NCBI GenBank assembly: GCA_031259745.1
Contig: JAIRLB010000019.1
Location: 1-5,203, forward strand
Length of the DNA: 5,203 bases
DNA from: Rickettsiales bacterium
GTDB taxonomy: Bacteria > Pseudomonadota > Alphaproteobacteria > Rs-D84
Reading direction: 5' to 3'
The position numbers and the translations under genes are program-made. Shown piece by piece: positions 1 to 4,367 of the stretch. Position 1 is the first letter of the stretch. Every line of letters begins with the position of its first letter. Under the pieces are notes generated by a model. That model made no database searches. It was not told the DNA's origin and worked only from the letters and a program-made list of their open reading frames with translations.

Positions 1-293
<293 letters not shown>

Positions 294-311
294 TCAAAGT
301 TTGCGCGGACA

Positions 312-340
312 ATAATATCGCCAAATCCGATACAAGGCAA
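312..340 (-). promoter_or_regulatory. Sigma-70-like promoter of nifJ
   Basis: On the minus strand TTGCCT (335..340) and TATTAT (312..317) are separated by exactly 17 nt. This gives a start of transcription near 305 and a leader of about 24 nt that contains the GAAGGG ribosome binding site (290..295). Confidence 0.6.
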
Positions 341-356
341 GAGTTATTAGAATTAC

Positions 357-385
357 TTGACAAACTGTATCTATTGTACTATAAA
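357..385 (+). promoter_or_regulatory. Sigma-70-like promoter of the DUF3419-like gene
   Basis: A perfect TTGACA (357..362) is followed after 17 nt by TATAAA (380..385). Predicted transcription starts near 392, leaving a leader of about 28 nt before ATG 420. It is divergent from the nifJ promoter, with about 16 bp between the two -35 boxes. A second TTGACA at 395..400 has no usable -10 at the right distance. Confidence 0.65.
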
Positions 386-419
386 GTAAAAAGTTTGACA
401 AAAGCTATCGGATAAGAAA

Positions 420-1253
420 ATGACAAAAAGAAAAATTGATTTTAACAAGGCCAAGGCACGGGTATTCGCCGACATCCCCGAAATCTTTATGACAAAGAGA
501 TTTTCCGAATATTCCCCGGCATACGTGGTGACTAATGAAGACCTGCGTCTTGTCACCAAAATCCAAGATCTGAAAGGAACAAATGTTCTGACCGCGGCCG
601 GAAGCGGAGATCATCCGATTTTCTACCGCATTGCCGGCGCCGAAAATGTGGATACGTTCGATATTTCATTCTGCGCCAAAGTCATCATGGATATCAAGAC
701 GGCCGCAATACCAATTTTGAAACATCCGCAATATATTGATTTGCTTTATAATCTGCACAATTCCAAAAAGACATCCGATGTTCCGCACTTTTTTGAAGTC
801 AGCAAAAATATGCCGAATGACACAAAACAATTTTTTGAAAAAATGGAGGGATACAAGATTTTCAGCAACGGCTTTCATCCGAGCGACTACAAGCAATTCC
901 TTCCGACAGATGAAGAATATTCAATAATGAGTCAACTAGTCAAACATCCTTTTGCTTTTATTTGGTCTGACATCCGCCGATTGCATGAAAATTTGAATTC
1001 CACCTATGACGCCATGAACCTTTCAAATATCTTTGAGAGCCTGAATGATGAAAAAACAATAACGGAAGTATTGGAAAATTTGAAACAACATCTATCCTCG
1101 TCCGGCATTATTGTCGCCCATACCACATGGTTTTTCAGGGATTTTGAATTAAAAACATATAAAAAGGTTTATGAAAATATAAAAAGCTGGGGAAAGTTAG
1201 GATTGCTTAATAGAAATCACCAACAATCCATAATCATTCAGAAAAACAGATAA
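420..1253 (+). CDS. DUF3419/BtaA-like S-adenosylmethionine-binding protein
   Basis: A 277-residue soluble protein with no signal peptide or membrane segment. Residues 51-83 (LKGTNVLTAAGSGD, then GAENVDTFDIS) form a Rossmann-type SAM-binding start: a strand ending in GSGD (61-64) and a second strand ending in an acidic residue (FDIS, D81). A later YDAMNLSNIFESL block (196-208) and a strand IIVAHTTW (230-237) fit the same fold. This pattern resembles DUF3419, the family of BtaA, which transfers the 3-amino-3-carboxypropyl group of SAM to diacylglycerol in betaine-lipid synthesis. The protein is shorter than typical BtaA (about 400 residues) and no BtaB-type methyltransferase is adjacent, so betaine-lipid synthesis is not claimed. 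Substrate unknown. The start is supported by GGATAAG at 410..416 and the promoter at 357..385. It is a monocistronic unit ended by the terminator at 1256..1280. Confidence 0.75.
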   Translation: MTKRKIDFNKAKARVFADIPEIFMTKRFSEYSPAYVVTNEDLRLVTKIQDLKGTNVLTAAGSGDHPIFYRIAGAENVDTFDISFCAKVIMDIKTAAIPILKHPQYIDLLYNLHNSKKTSDVPHFFEVSKNMPNDTKQFFEKMEGYKIFSNGFHPSDYKQFLPTDEEYSIMSQLVKHPFAFIWSDIRRLHENLNSTYDAMNLSNIFESLNDEKTITEVLENLKQHLSSSGIIVAHTTWFFRDFELKTYKKVYENIKSWGKLGLLNRNHQQSIIIQKNR

Positions 1254-1255
1254 AG

Positions 1256-1280
1256 AATGTCGGAGAAATCCGACATTTTT
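1256..1280 (+). terminator. Rho-independent terminator after the DUF3419-like gene
   Basis: A perfect 9-bp stem (AATGTCGGA / TCCGACATT) closes a GAAA tetraloop (1265..1268) and runs into a five-T tract ending at 1280. It begins 2 nt after the stop codon. No gene converges on it, so its natural role is to end the 420..1253 transcript. Confidence 0.88.
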
Positions 1281-1317
1281 CAAACTATTGTATAATATTT
1301 GTATAGCTATTTTTTTA

Positions 1318-1345
1318 TTGACAAATTAATTATCGGGTGTAAAAT
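1318..1345 (+). promoter_or_regulatory. Sigma-70-like promoter of the 22-residue repeat gene
   Basis: A perfect TTGACA (1318..1323) and TAAAAT (1340..1345) are separated by 16 nt. Transcription would begin near 1352, giving a very short leader (about 16 nt) with GCGAGG (1357..1362) placed 5 nt before ATG 1368. Confidence 0.6.
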
Positions 1346-1367
1346 ATCTGCATAAAGCGAGGTATTT

Positions 1368-2159
1368 ATGAGTAATAAAGATTCAAAAATAATGATCCCA
1401 AAAGAGATAGAATCGGCTCAGCTTGCCGCTGTTCAGCGAGATGGATGTGCGATTAAGCATATAAAAAATCCATCAGAAGCACTTCAGCTTGCGGCTGTTC
1501 AGCAAAATGGATGTGCGATTGAGTATATAGAAAATCCACCAGAAGCACTTCAGCTTGCCGCTGTTCAGAAAGATTGGGGTGCGATTAGGCATATAAAAAA
1601 TCCATCAGAAGCACTTCAGCTTGCTGCTGTTCAGCGAGATGGATATGCGATTGAGCATATAAAAAATCCATCAGAAGCAGTTCAGCTTGCTGCTGTTCAG
1701 CAAAATAGAGATGCGATTAGGAATATAAAAAATCCATCAGAATCGGCTCAGCTTGCGGCTGTTCAGCAAAATGGATATGCGATTAAGTATATAGGAAATC
1801 CATCAGAATCGGTTCAGCTTGCCGCTGTTCAGCAAAATGGATATGTGATTGGGAATATAAAAAATCCATCGGAAGCAGTACAGCTTGCGGCTGTTCAGCA
1901 AAATGGATGGGCGATTAGGAATATAAAAAATCCAGCCAGAAACATCATCTGCATGGCGTTGAAATCACGACAAGAAGAAACTTCTAAGTTAAAAAATCTG
2001 TCTGTGCAAAGTTTGATTGAAGAATATAAATTTGGTAAGATTACAAGCAGCATGATAAACAAATTGCCCCTGGAAAAGCGGATTGAATTGGTCAAAATCT
2101 GTCCAAGCATGGTGCGTATATCCACTTTGTTGCTGCAACTCAACAACATGCAGCGGTAA
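1368..2159 (+). CDS. Tandem 22-residue repeat protein (DUF4116-like helical repeats)
   Basis: A 263-residue protein in three parts: a 16-residue leader, eight tandem 22-residue repeats (residues 17-192), and a 71-residue basic C-terminal tail without repeats. The repeat consensus is close to (V/L/A)QLAAVQQNG-x-AI-xx-I-KNPSEA, with no insertion or deletion between units. The wording resembles the short repeats annotated as DUF4116, found in phages, giant viruses and scattered bacteria, whose function is unknown. The repeat probably folds as helix (SEAVQLAAVQQN), turn at NG, helix (AIRNI), stacking into an alpha-solenoid; that is inference. There is no signal peptide or membrane span, so it is expected in the cytoplasm unless secreted by a specialised system. 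Start support: GCGAGG at 1357..1362 and promoter 1318..1345. It stands alone, with no obvious operon partner. Binding or scaffold roles are plausible but unproven. Confidence 0.85.
   Translation: MSNKDSKIMIPKEIESAQLAAVQRDGCAIKHIKNPSEALQLAAVQQNGCAIEYIENPPEALQLAAVQKDWGAIRHIKNPSEALQLAAVQRDGYAIEHIKNPSEAVQLAAVQQNRDAIRNIKNPSESAQLAAVQQNGYAIKYIGNPSESVQLAAVQQNGYVIGNIKNPSEAVQLAAVQQNGWAIRNIKNPARNIICMALKSRQEETSKLKNLSVQSLIEEYKFGKITSSMINKLPLEKRIELVKICPSMVRISTLLLQLNNMQR
1416..1943 (+). repeat. Eight in-frame 66-bp tandem repeats
   Basis: The stretch divides into eight units of exactly 66 bp, each encoding 22 residues. Units share blocks such as cagcttgc, gctgttcag and aaaaatccatcagaa. Differences cluster in a few codons: unit residues 8-11, 14 and 15. 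Codon 14 is always RRG and codon 15 always HAT, so those changes alter the amino acid, whereas the Ala codons at residues 4 and 5 drift silently. The unit length is a multiple of three, so gain or loss of a unit keeps the frame. Confidence 0.95.
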
Positions 2160-2355
2160 ATTGCGGGTCAAGAGCATTTAAGTTTGATGGGCTTGCCTTG
2201 GACTTTATCAAGAGCAGCTTGTGAATATTATCTTGTTTGTGATTATATCGCCAGACCGATTCAGCAATATACGTCGGTGAATGTTCCCATTTCGCCCCGC
2301 GGAACTTTGCGGGCCTGACCCGCCCAGCCTCAGAACCTTTCTGTGCGATTAGTTG
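2140..2355 (-). pseudogene. Open fragment without start codon, possible decayed coding sequence
   Basis: The minus strand is open for 71 codons between a TAA at 2356..2358 and a TGA at 2140..2142, with no in-frame ATG and no ribosome binding site. The translation contains FRGAKWEHSPTYIAES followed by VWRYNHKQDN, a protein-like composition with a WRYNHK stretch. I cannot place it in a family. It lies in a different phase from both minus-strand readings at 2376..2755 and just downstream of them, so it could be the C-terminal remnant of the same broken gene. A 71-codon open frame can also occur by chance. Its last codons overlap the end of the repeat gene on the other strand. Confidence 0.2.
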
Positions 2356-2434
2356 TTATCGTTTGTCTATCCTCTTTACTCGCAAACTCCATTTTCTAAT
2401 ATACAATGCGATGGCATTGGTCCATATTTACGCT
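2160..2434. other. Non-coding stretch, no confident gene
   Basis: Between the repeat gene and the minus-strand open frame I see no plus-strand gene, tRNA or classical terminator. It holds the uncertain minus-strand fragment at 2140..2355. It also holds a GC-rich segment (2296..2323) in which CCCGC, GCGGG and CCCGC follow one another, so the middle block can pair with either neighbour. The 9-mer TCAAGAGCA occurs twice (around 2167 and 2208). Confidence 0.5.
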
Positions 2435-2690
2435 CTAATCGCGCAACATCCAGAATATTGGCATTATGCTTTCGATGTTCGTTTTGGCAACAACTTTTGC
2501 ATATGTTTTGCTGCTGCCGTCAGCCATTCCGAGCACAAATGCTTTTTTGTATGGAAGTTTCCATTTCAGAAAGTATTCTTTCGTTCTTGTAAAAAATATC
2601 TTATCCATTTGCGCATTGTTCGCATGTTTTTCTTGTTCCGTTTCCGTATGGCTGTAAAAATTTCCCAAAACCCAGCTTTGTAAATCGCAT
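2376..2690 (-). pseudogene. Broken zinc-ribbon/HNH-like reading frame with two internal stops
   Basis: Reading leftwards from ATG at 2690 gives 104 codons before TAA at 2376..2378, interrupted by TAA (2601..2603) and TGA (2520..2522). Outside the stops the translation looks like a small zinc-binding nuclease-type protein. It has KTCEQC (Cys at codons 23 and 26), then DIFYKNERILSE, then NICKSCCQNEHRKH (Cys at codons 64 and 67), then ARLERKYGPMPSHC and ENGVCE. Two CxxC pairs about 40 residues apart with a basic linker are typical of zinc ribbons and of the N-terminal half of phage-type HNH/endonuclease VII-like proteins. No intact DHxH motif was found. The competing explanation is that the fully open overlapping frame at 2435..2755 is the real gene and this pattern is chance. 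I cannot decide by eye. Confidence 0.35.
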
Positions 2691-2755
2691 TTTGTTTGCA
2701 TGGCGGTTTTCATATCCTCGCAGTTTCTTATTCCTTTTACAATACAGCCGCCCAT
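2435..2755 (-). CDS. Hypothetical 106-residue protein (uncertain gene)
   Basis: An uninterrupted frame from ATG 2755 to TAG 2435..2437 encodes a basic, soluble-looking 106-residue protein with no signal peptide, membrane span or motif I recognise. In favour: codons are purine-rich at position 1 (roughly two thirds by hand count), the frame is open for some 37 further codons upstream of the ATG, and a TTGACA box faces it at 2797..2802. Against: there is no convincing Shine-Dalgarno before ATG 2755, the -10 candidate (TAACAA, 2775..2780) is poor, and an overlapping phase reads like a broken zinc-ribbon protein. It would be transcribed divergently from the RHH gene, with about 120 bp between the starts. 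It could equally be a shadow of a decayed gene. Confidence 0.35.
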   Translation of the reverse strand: MGGCIVKGIRNCEDMKTAMQTKCDLQSWVLGNFYSHTETEQEKHANNAQMDKIFFTRTKEYFLKWKLPYKKAFVLGMADGSSKTYAKVVAKTNIESIMPIFWMLRD

Positions 2756-2788
2756 GCCGCTGTATGCACGCCTGTTGTTACAAATGTA

Positions 2789-2816
2789 TTGACAAATGTC
2801 AACACAATGATATAGT
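2789..2816 (+). promoter_or_regulatory. Promoter of the RHH gene, with palindrome over the -35 box
   Basis: TTGACA (2789..2794) and TATAGT (2811..2816) are spaced by 16 nt, predicting transcription from about 2823. The -35 hexamer is half of an inverted repeat, TTGACA-AA-TGTCAA (2789..2802), whose other arm reads TTGACA on the minus strand. RHH proteins commonly bind short palindromes in their own promoters, so this is a candidate autoregulatory operator. That role is inferred. Confidence 0.55.
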
Positions 2817-2825
2817 CGTTTGTAG

Positions 2826-2844
2826 AGACGCTTGTATTGCGTCT
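2826..2844 (+). other. Hairpin in the 5' leader of the RHH gene
   Basis: AGACGC (2826..2831) and GCGTCT (2839..2844) pair as a 6-bp stem around a 7-nt loop. It lies only a few nucleotides after the predicted transcription start and 18 nt before the ribosome binding site. No T-tract follows, so it is not a terminator; it could stabilise the 5' end of the message. Confidence 0.45.
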
Positions 2845-2874
2845 TGTGTATTGGTTTGTATAGGAGATTTAGTT

Positions 2875-3099
2875 ATGCCGAATGTGATGCAGCAATTGTT
2901 CGTGATGAATATTGAAACGTTGCTGAAGGAATACGCCGCTTATCGAACCTTTAACAAATCTGACTGCGTTATAAATATGCGAATTCCAGGCCTTATACTG
3001 GAAAGAATCAAAGAATTGGCCAACCAGCAGCATGTTCCCTATCAGTCCTTGATCTCATCCGTTTTGTTTTCCTTGGCAAATATCGAGGAAAAGAAGTAA
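2875..3099 (+). CDS. Ribbon-helix-helix (CopG-type) DNA-binding protein, possible orphan antitoxin
   Basis: A 74-residue protein whose C-terminal half fits the ribbon-helix-helix fold: strand VINMRIP (32-38), helix A LILERIKELANQQH (40-53), turn VPYQ (54-57), helix B SLISSVLFSLANIEEKK (58-74). The wording RIP...ERIKELA...VPYQSLI is characteristic of CopG-family regulators, including many toxin-antitoxin antitoxins. Residues 1-31 form a linker-like segment with a short helix (IETLLKEYAAYRTF). ATG 2875 is chosen over upstream in-frame ATGs because AGGAG (2862..2866) sits 8 nt before it and the predicted promoter lies downstream of the earlier starts. RHH dimers bind palindromes through the strand, and one overlaps this gene's -35 box (2789..2802). 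No recognisable toxin gene is adjacent on the same strand, so antitoxin status is unproven. Confidence 0.8.
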   Translation: MPNVMQQLFVMNIETLLKEYAAYRTFNKSDCVINMRIPGLILERIKELANQQHVPYQSLISSVLFSLANIEEKK

Positions 3100-3130
3100 T
3101 GCGCAGGTATTTTTGCGGCAATTCGCATTA
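3097..3130 (+). other. Weak stem-loop at the end of the RHH gene
   Basis: TAATGCG (3097..3103), which includes the stop codon, can pair with CGCATTA (3124..3130) around a 20-nt loop. The T-run lies in the loop rather than after the stem, so it is a poor intrinsic terminator. It may only be a 3'-end stem. Confidence 0.25.
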
Positions 3131-3248
3131 TTCCCATTCACGTGGCTAAGGGGCGCTGTCCAAAGCCTTGGCGACGGGTGACGCGGTGGGGGTTAGATAA
3201 ATGGATAAGTGATAAGGAATAGGAAAAAAGAATAAAAATTTTGAATCT

Positions 3249-3803
3249 TTATTTCTTATAAACATATAGGCAATGCTGGCCGAGTCTGTCTTGGTGCAGC
3301 ATGATTTTTTTATCCGGCGCGATATCGGGCAACGGAAAATCCAAAACCATCAAGACTTTGAAATGCGACCTGATTTGCTGTACTTTTTTCATCATCGGCG
3401 TCAGCAAATAGGCGATCCCGACATCGAATTTTCTATTATCTTTTTTGACATGCTTGAAAACATTGCCGAAAACAATTTCTACATTTTTGGCAGACCCGCA
3501 TCGGATCGAAGAATAAATATACGGCGATGGCATTATCTCGGCCCCGGTAACATGCGCCGCAGGAAATGCTGCCGCCACCGCGCGCAGCATCGTCCCCCAG
3601 CCGCTGCCTATATCCAGGATTGTCTTTGCATCCGGAATATCGGCTTTGATTTGTTCCACAATCGCCTGACGCAATTTTGCGCTGGACGGAACCTCGGGCG
3701 CCATTTTGTTGAAAAAACAGATCATTTGTTCCAAACCCATCGTCAGAATAACAATGTCAAAAATAATGAAAGCGGCCAGATAAAGATAAACCAGAAAAGT
3801 CAT
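3249..3803 (-). CDS. Class I SAM-dependent methyltransferase with an N-terminal membrane anchor
   Basis: A 184-residue protein with one hydrophobic N-terminal segment (TFLVYLYLAAFIIFDIVILTM, residues 2-22) followed by a compact class I methyltransferase domain facing the cytoplasm. Visible motifs are motif I ILDIGSGWG (62-70), motif II strand VTGAEI with acidic E89, and motif IV-like FDVGIAYLL (126-134). It is short for the class, lacking extra substrate-recognition domains, and the substrate cannot be named. It lies 84 nt behind the VirB2-like gene on the same strand and probably shares its transcript. The start is uncertain: ATG 3803 has no clear Shine-Dalgarno, and the frame stays open back to the stop codons of the upstream gene. 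The extension encodes protein-like sequence (ILFAKIYANWFAAVFHTAIS) but offers only CTG (3858..3860) as an alternative start. Confidence 0.8.
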   Translation of the reverse strand: MTFLVYLYLAAFIIFDIVILTMGLEQMICFFNKMAPEVPSSAKLRQAIVEQIKADIPDAKTILDIGSGWGTMLRAVAAAFPAAHVTGAEIMPSPYIYSSIRCGSAKNVEIVFGNVFKHVKKDNRKFDVGIAYLLTPMMKKVQQIRSHFKVLMVLDFPLPDIAPDKKIMLHQDRLGQHCLYVYKK

Positions 3804-3887
3804 AGAAATTGCCGTATGAAAAACCGCCGCAAACCAGTTCGCATAAATTTTTGCGAACAGTATGCGGACAGTTTGATTTTTTATTTA

Positions 3888-4214
3888 TTACCAACCGGAA
3901 ATGACGCAGCCCGTAATCGGACCCAAAAAGCTTAGAACAATGCCAATACTGAACAAAAGCGTAAATCCGACCAACAGACCGACACCTTTTTTCTTTAAGT
4001 CATCAATTCCTCCGCTAATCTCGCCCTTGGATATATAACCCCATGCCCATCCGGCAATCATAAATGCCGCGCCGATAAAGGCAAGCGTCCGCAGAGTTCT
4101 GAATACGCCCTGCATGCTGTTAACCAAAGCGCACGCATCGCCGCCCACCGGCGCGGCGGATGCAACCGAAATTGCCGCAAATACAGCAGACAGACCGAAA
4201 ATTACTTTTTTCAT
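3888..4214 (-). CDS. VirB2/TrbC-like small membrane protein (pilin-like)
   Basis: A 108-residue exported membrane protein. Residues 1-20 (MKKVIFGLSAVFAAISVASA) are a signal peptide with an A-x-A-type cleavage site before APVGGD. Two hydrophobic helices follow, about 43-61 (TLAFIGAAFMIAGWAWGYI) and 76-98 (KGVGLLVGFTLLFSIGIVLSFLG), joined by a charged cytoplasmic loop containing DDLKKK. This architecture and length match the VirB2/TrbC major-pilin family of type IV secretion and conjugation systems. However, no other secretion gene is in the window, so it may be a stand-alone homologue. Cys28 and Cys103 would both be periplasmic and might form a disulfide. The start is well supported by AAGGAG at 4224..4229, 9 nt upstream. 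It is the first gene of a probable two-gene operon with the methyltransferase and ends in tandem TAA codons (3885..3890). Confidence 0.7.
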   Translation of the reverse strand: MKKVIFGLSAVFAAISVASAAPVGGDACALVNSMQGVFRTLRTLAFIGAAFMIAGWAWGYISKGEISGGIDDLKKKGVGLLVGFTLLFSIGIVLSFLGPITGCVISGW

Positions 4215-4244
4215 CGTTAGAGTCTCCTTCTATGATTTGAATTT

Positions 4245-4273
4245 ATTATATCATACTTTTAAGACAACCGCAA
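4245..4273 (-). promoter_or_regulatory. Extended -10 promoter of the VirB2-like/methyltransferase operon
   Basis: On the minus strand a perfect TATAAT (4245..4250) is preceded by TGA, making an extended -10, and TTGCGG (4268..4273) lies 17 nt upstream. Transcription would start near 4238, giving a leader of about 24 nt with the AAGGAG site. Confidence 0.7.
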
Positions 4274-4299
4274 AATACTTTTTTCAAATAAACGCATGC

Positions 4300-4328
4300 T
4301 TGATTTTTGCCCCGGATCAATATAAAAT
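4300..4328 (+). promoter_or_regulatory. Probable promoter of tolB
   Basis: TTGATT (4300..4305) and TAAAAT (4323..4328) are 17 nt apart, with a start near 4335 and a leader of about 33 nt. The -35 boxes of this promoter and the divergent one at 4245..4273 are about 26 bp apart. Confidence 0.5.
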
Positions 4329-4367
4329 TCGAACAGTCTAAATGTAGGATTGTCAAAAGGAAAAATC

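Noticed and set aside
1291..1296. TATAAT at 1291 as a promoter for the repeat gene
   Set aside because: No -35-like hexamer lies 16-18 nt upstream (that position is inside the terminator stem). The TTGACA/TAAAAT pair at 1318..1345 is better placed.
1416..1943. CRISPR array or diversity-generating retroelement variable region
   Set aside because: The 66-bp units have no unique spacers and are wholly coding. There is no reverse transcriptase or template repeat in the window, and substitutions are not confined to adenines.
2160..2360. tRNA, tmRNA, SRP or RNase P RNA gene in the gap
   Set aside because: No cloverleaf, CCA end or conserved core motif of these RNAs could be recognised on either strand.
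2353..2683. Plus-strand open frames of 63-106 codons in 2353..2683
   Set aside because: They are rich in Phe, Cys and Leu, as expected from the complement of A-rich minus-strand coding sequence, and no ribosome binding site precedes them.
2692..2874. Upstream extension of the RHH gene to ATG 2692
   Set aside because: The extension would cross the predicted promoter and leader hairpin and is Cys-rich and unlike RHH proteins. ATG 2875 has a strong AGGAG site at the right spacing.
3142..3222. 26-residue peptide gene starting at GTG 3142
   Set aside because: There is no ribosome binding site, the GTG start is weak, and the composition simply reflects the GC-rich block; kept only as a finding about the block.
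3273..3935. Plus-strand 220-codon open frame opposite the methyltransferase
   Set aside because: It is antisense to a gene with clear class I methyltransferase motifs, has no Shine-Dalgarno, and encodes an Arg/His/Gln-rich sequence typical of a shadow frame.
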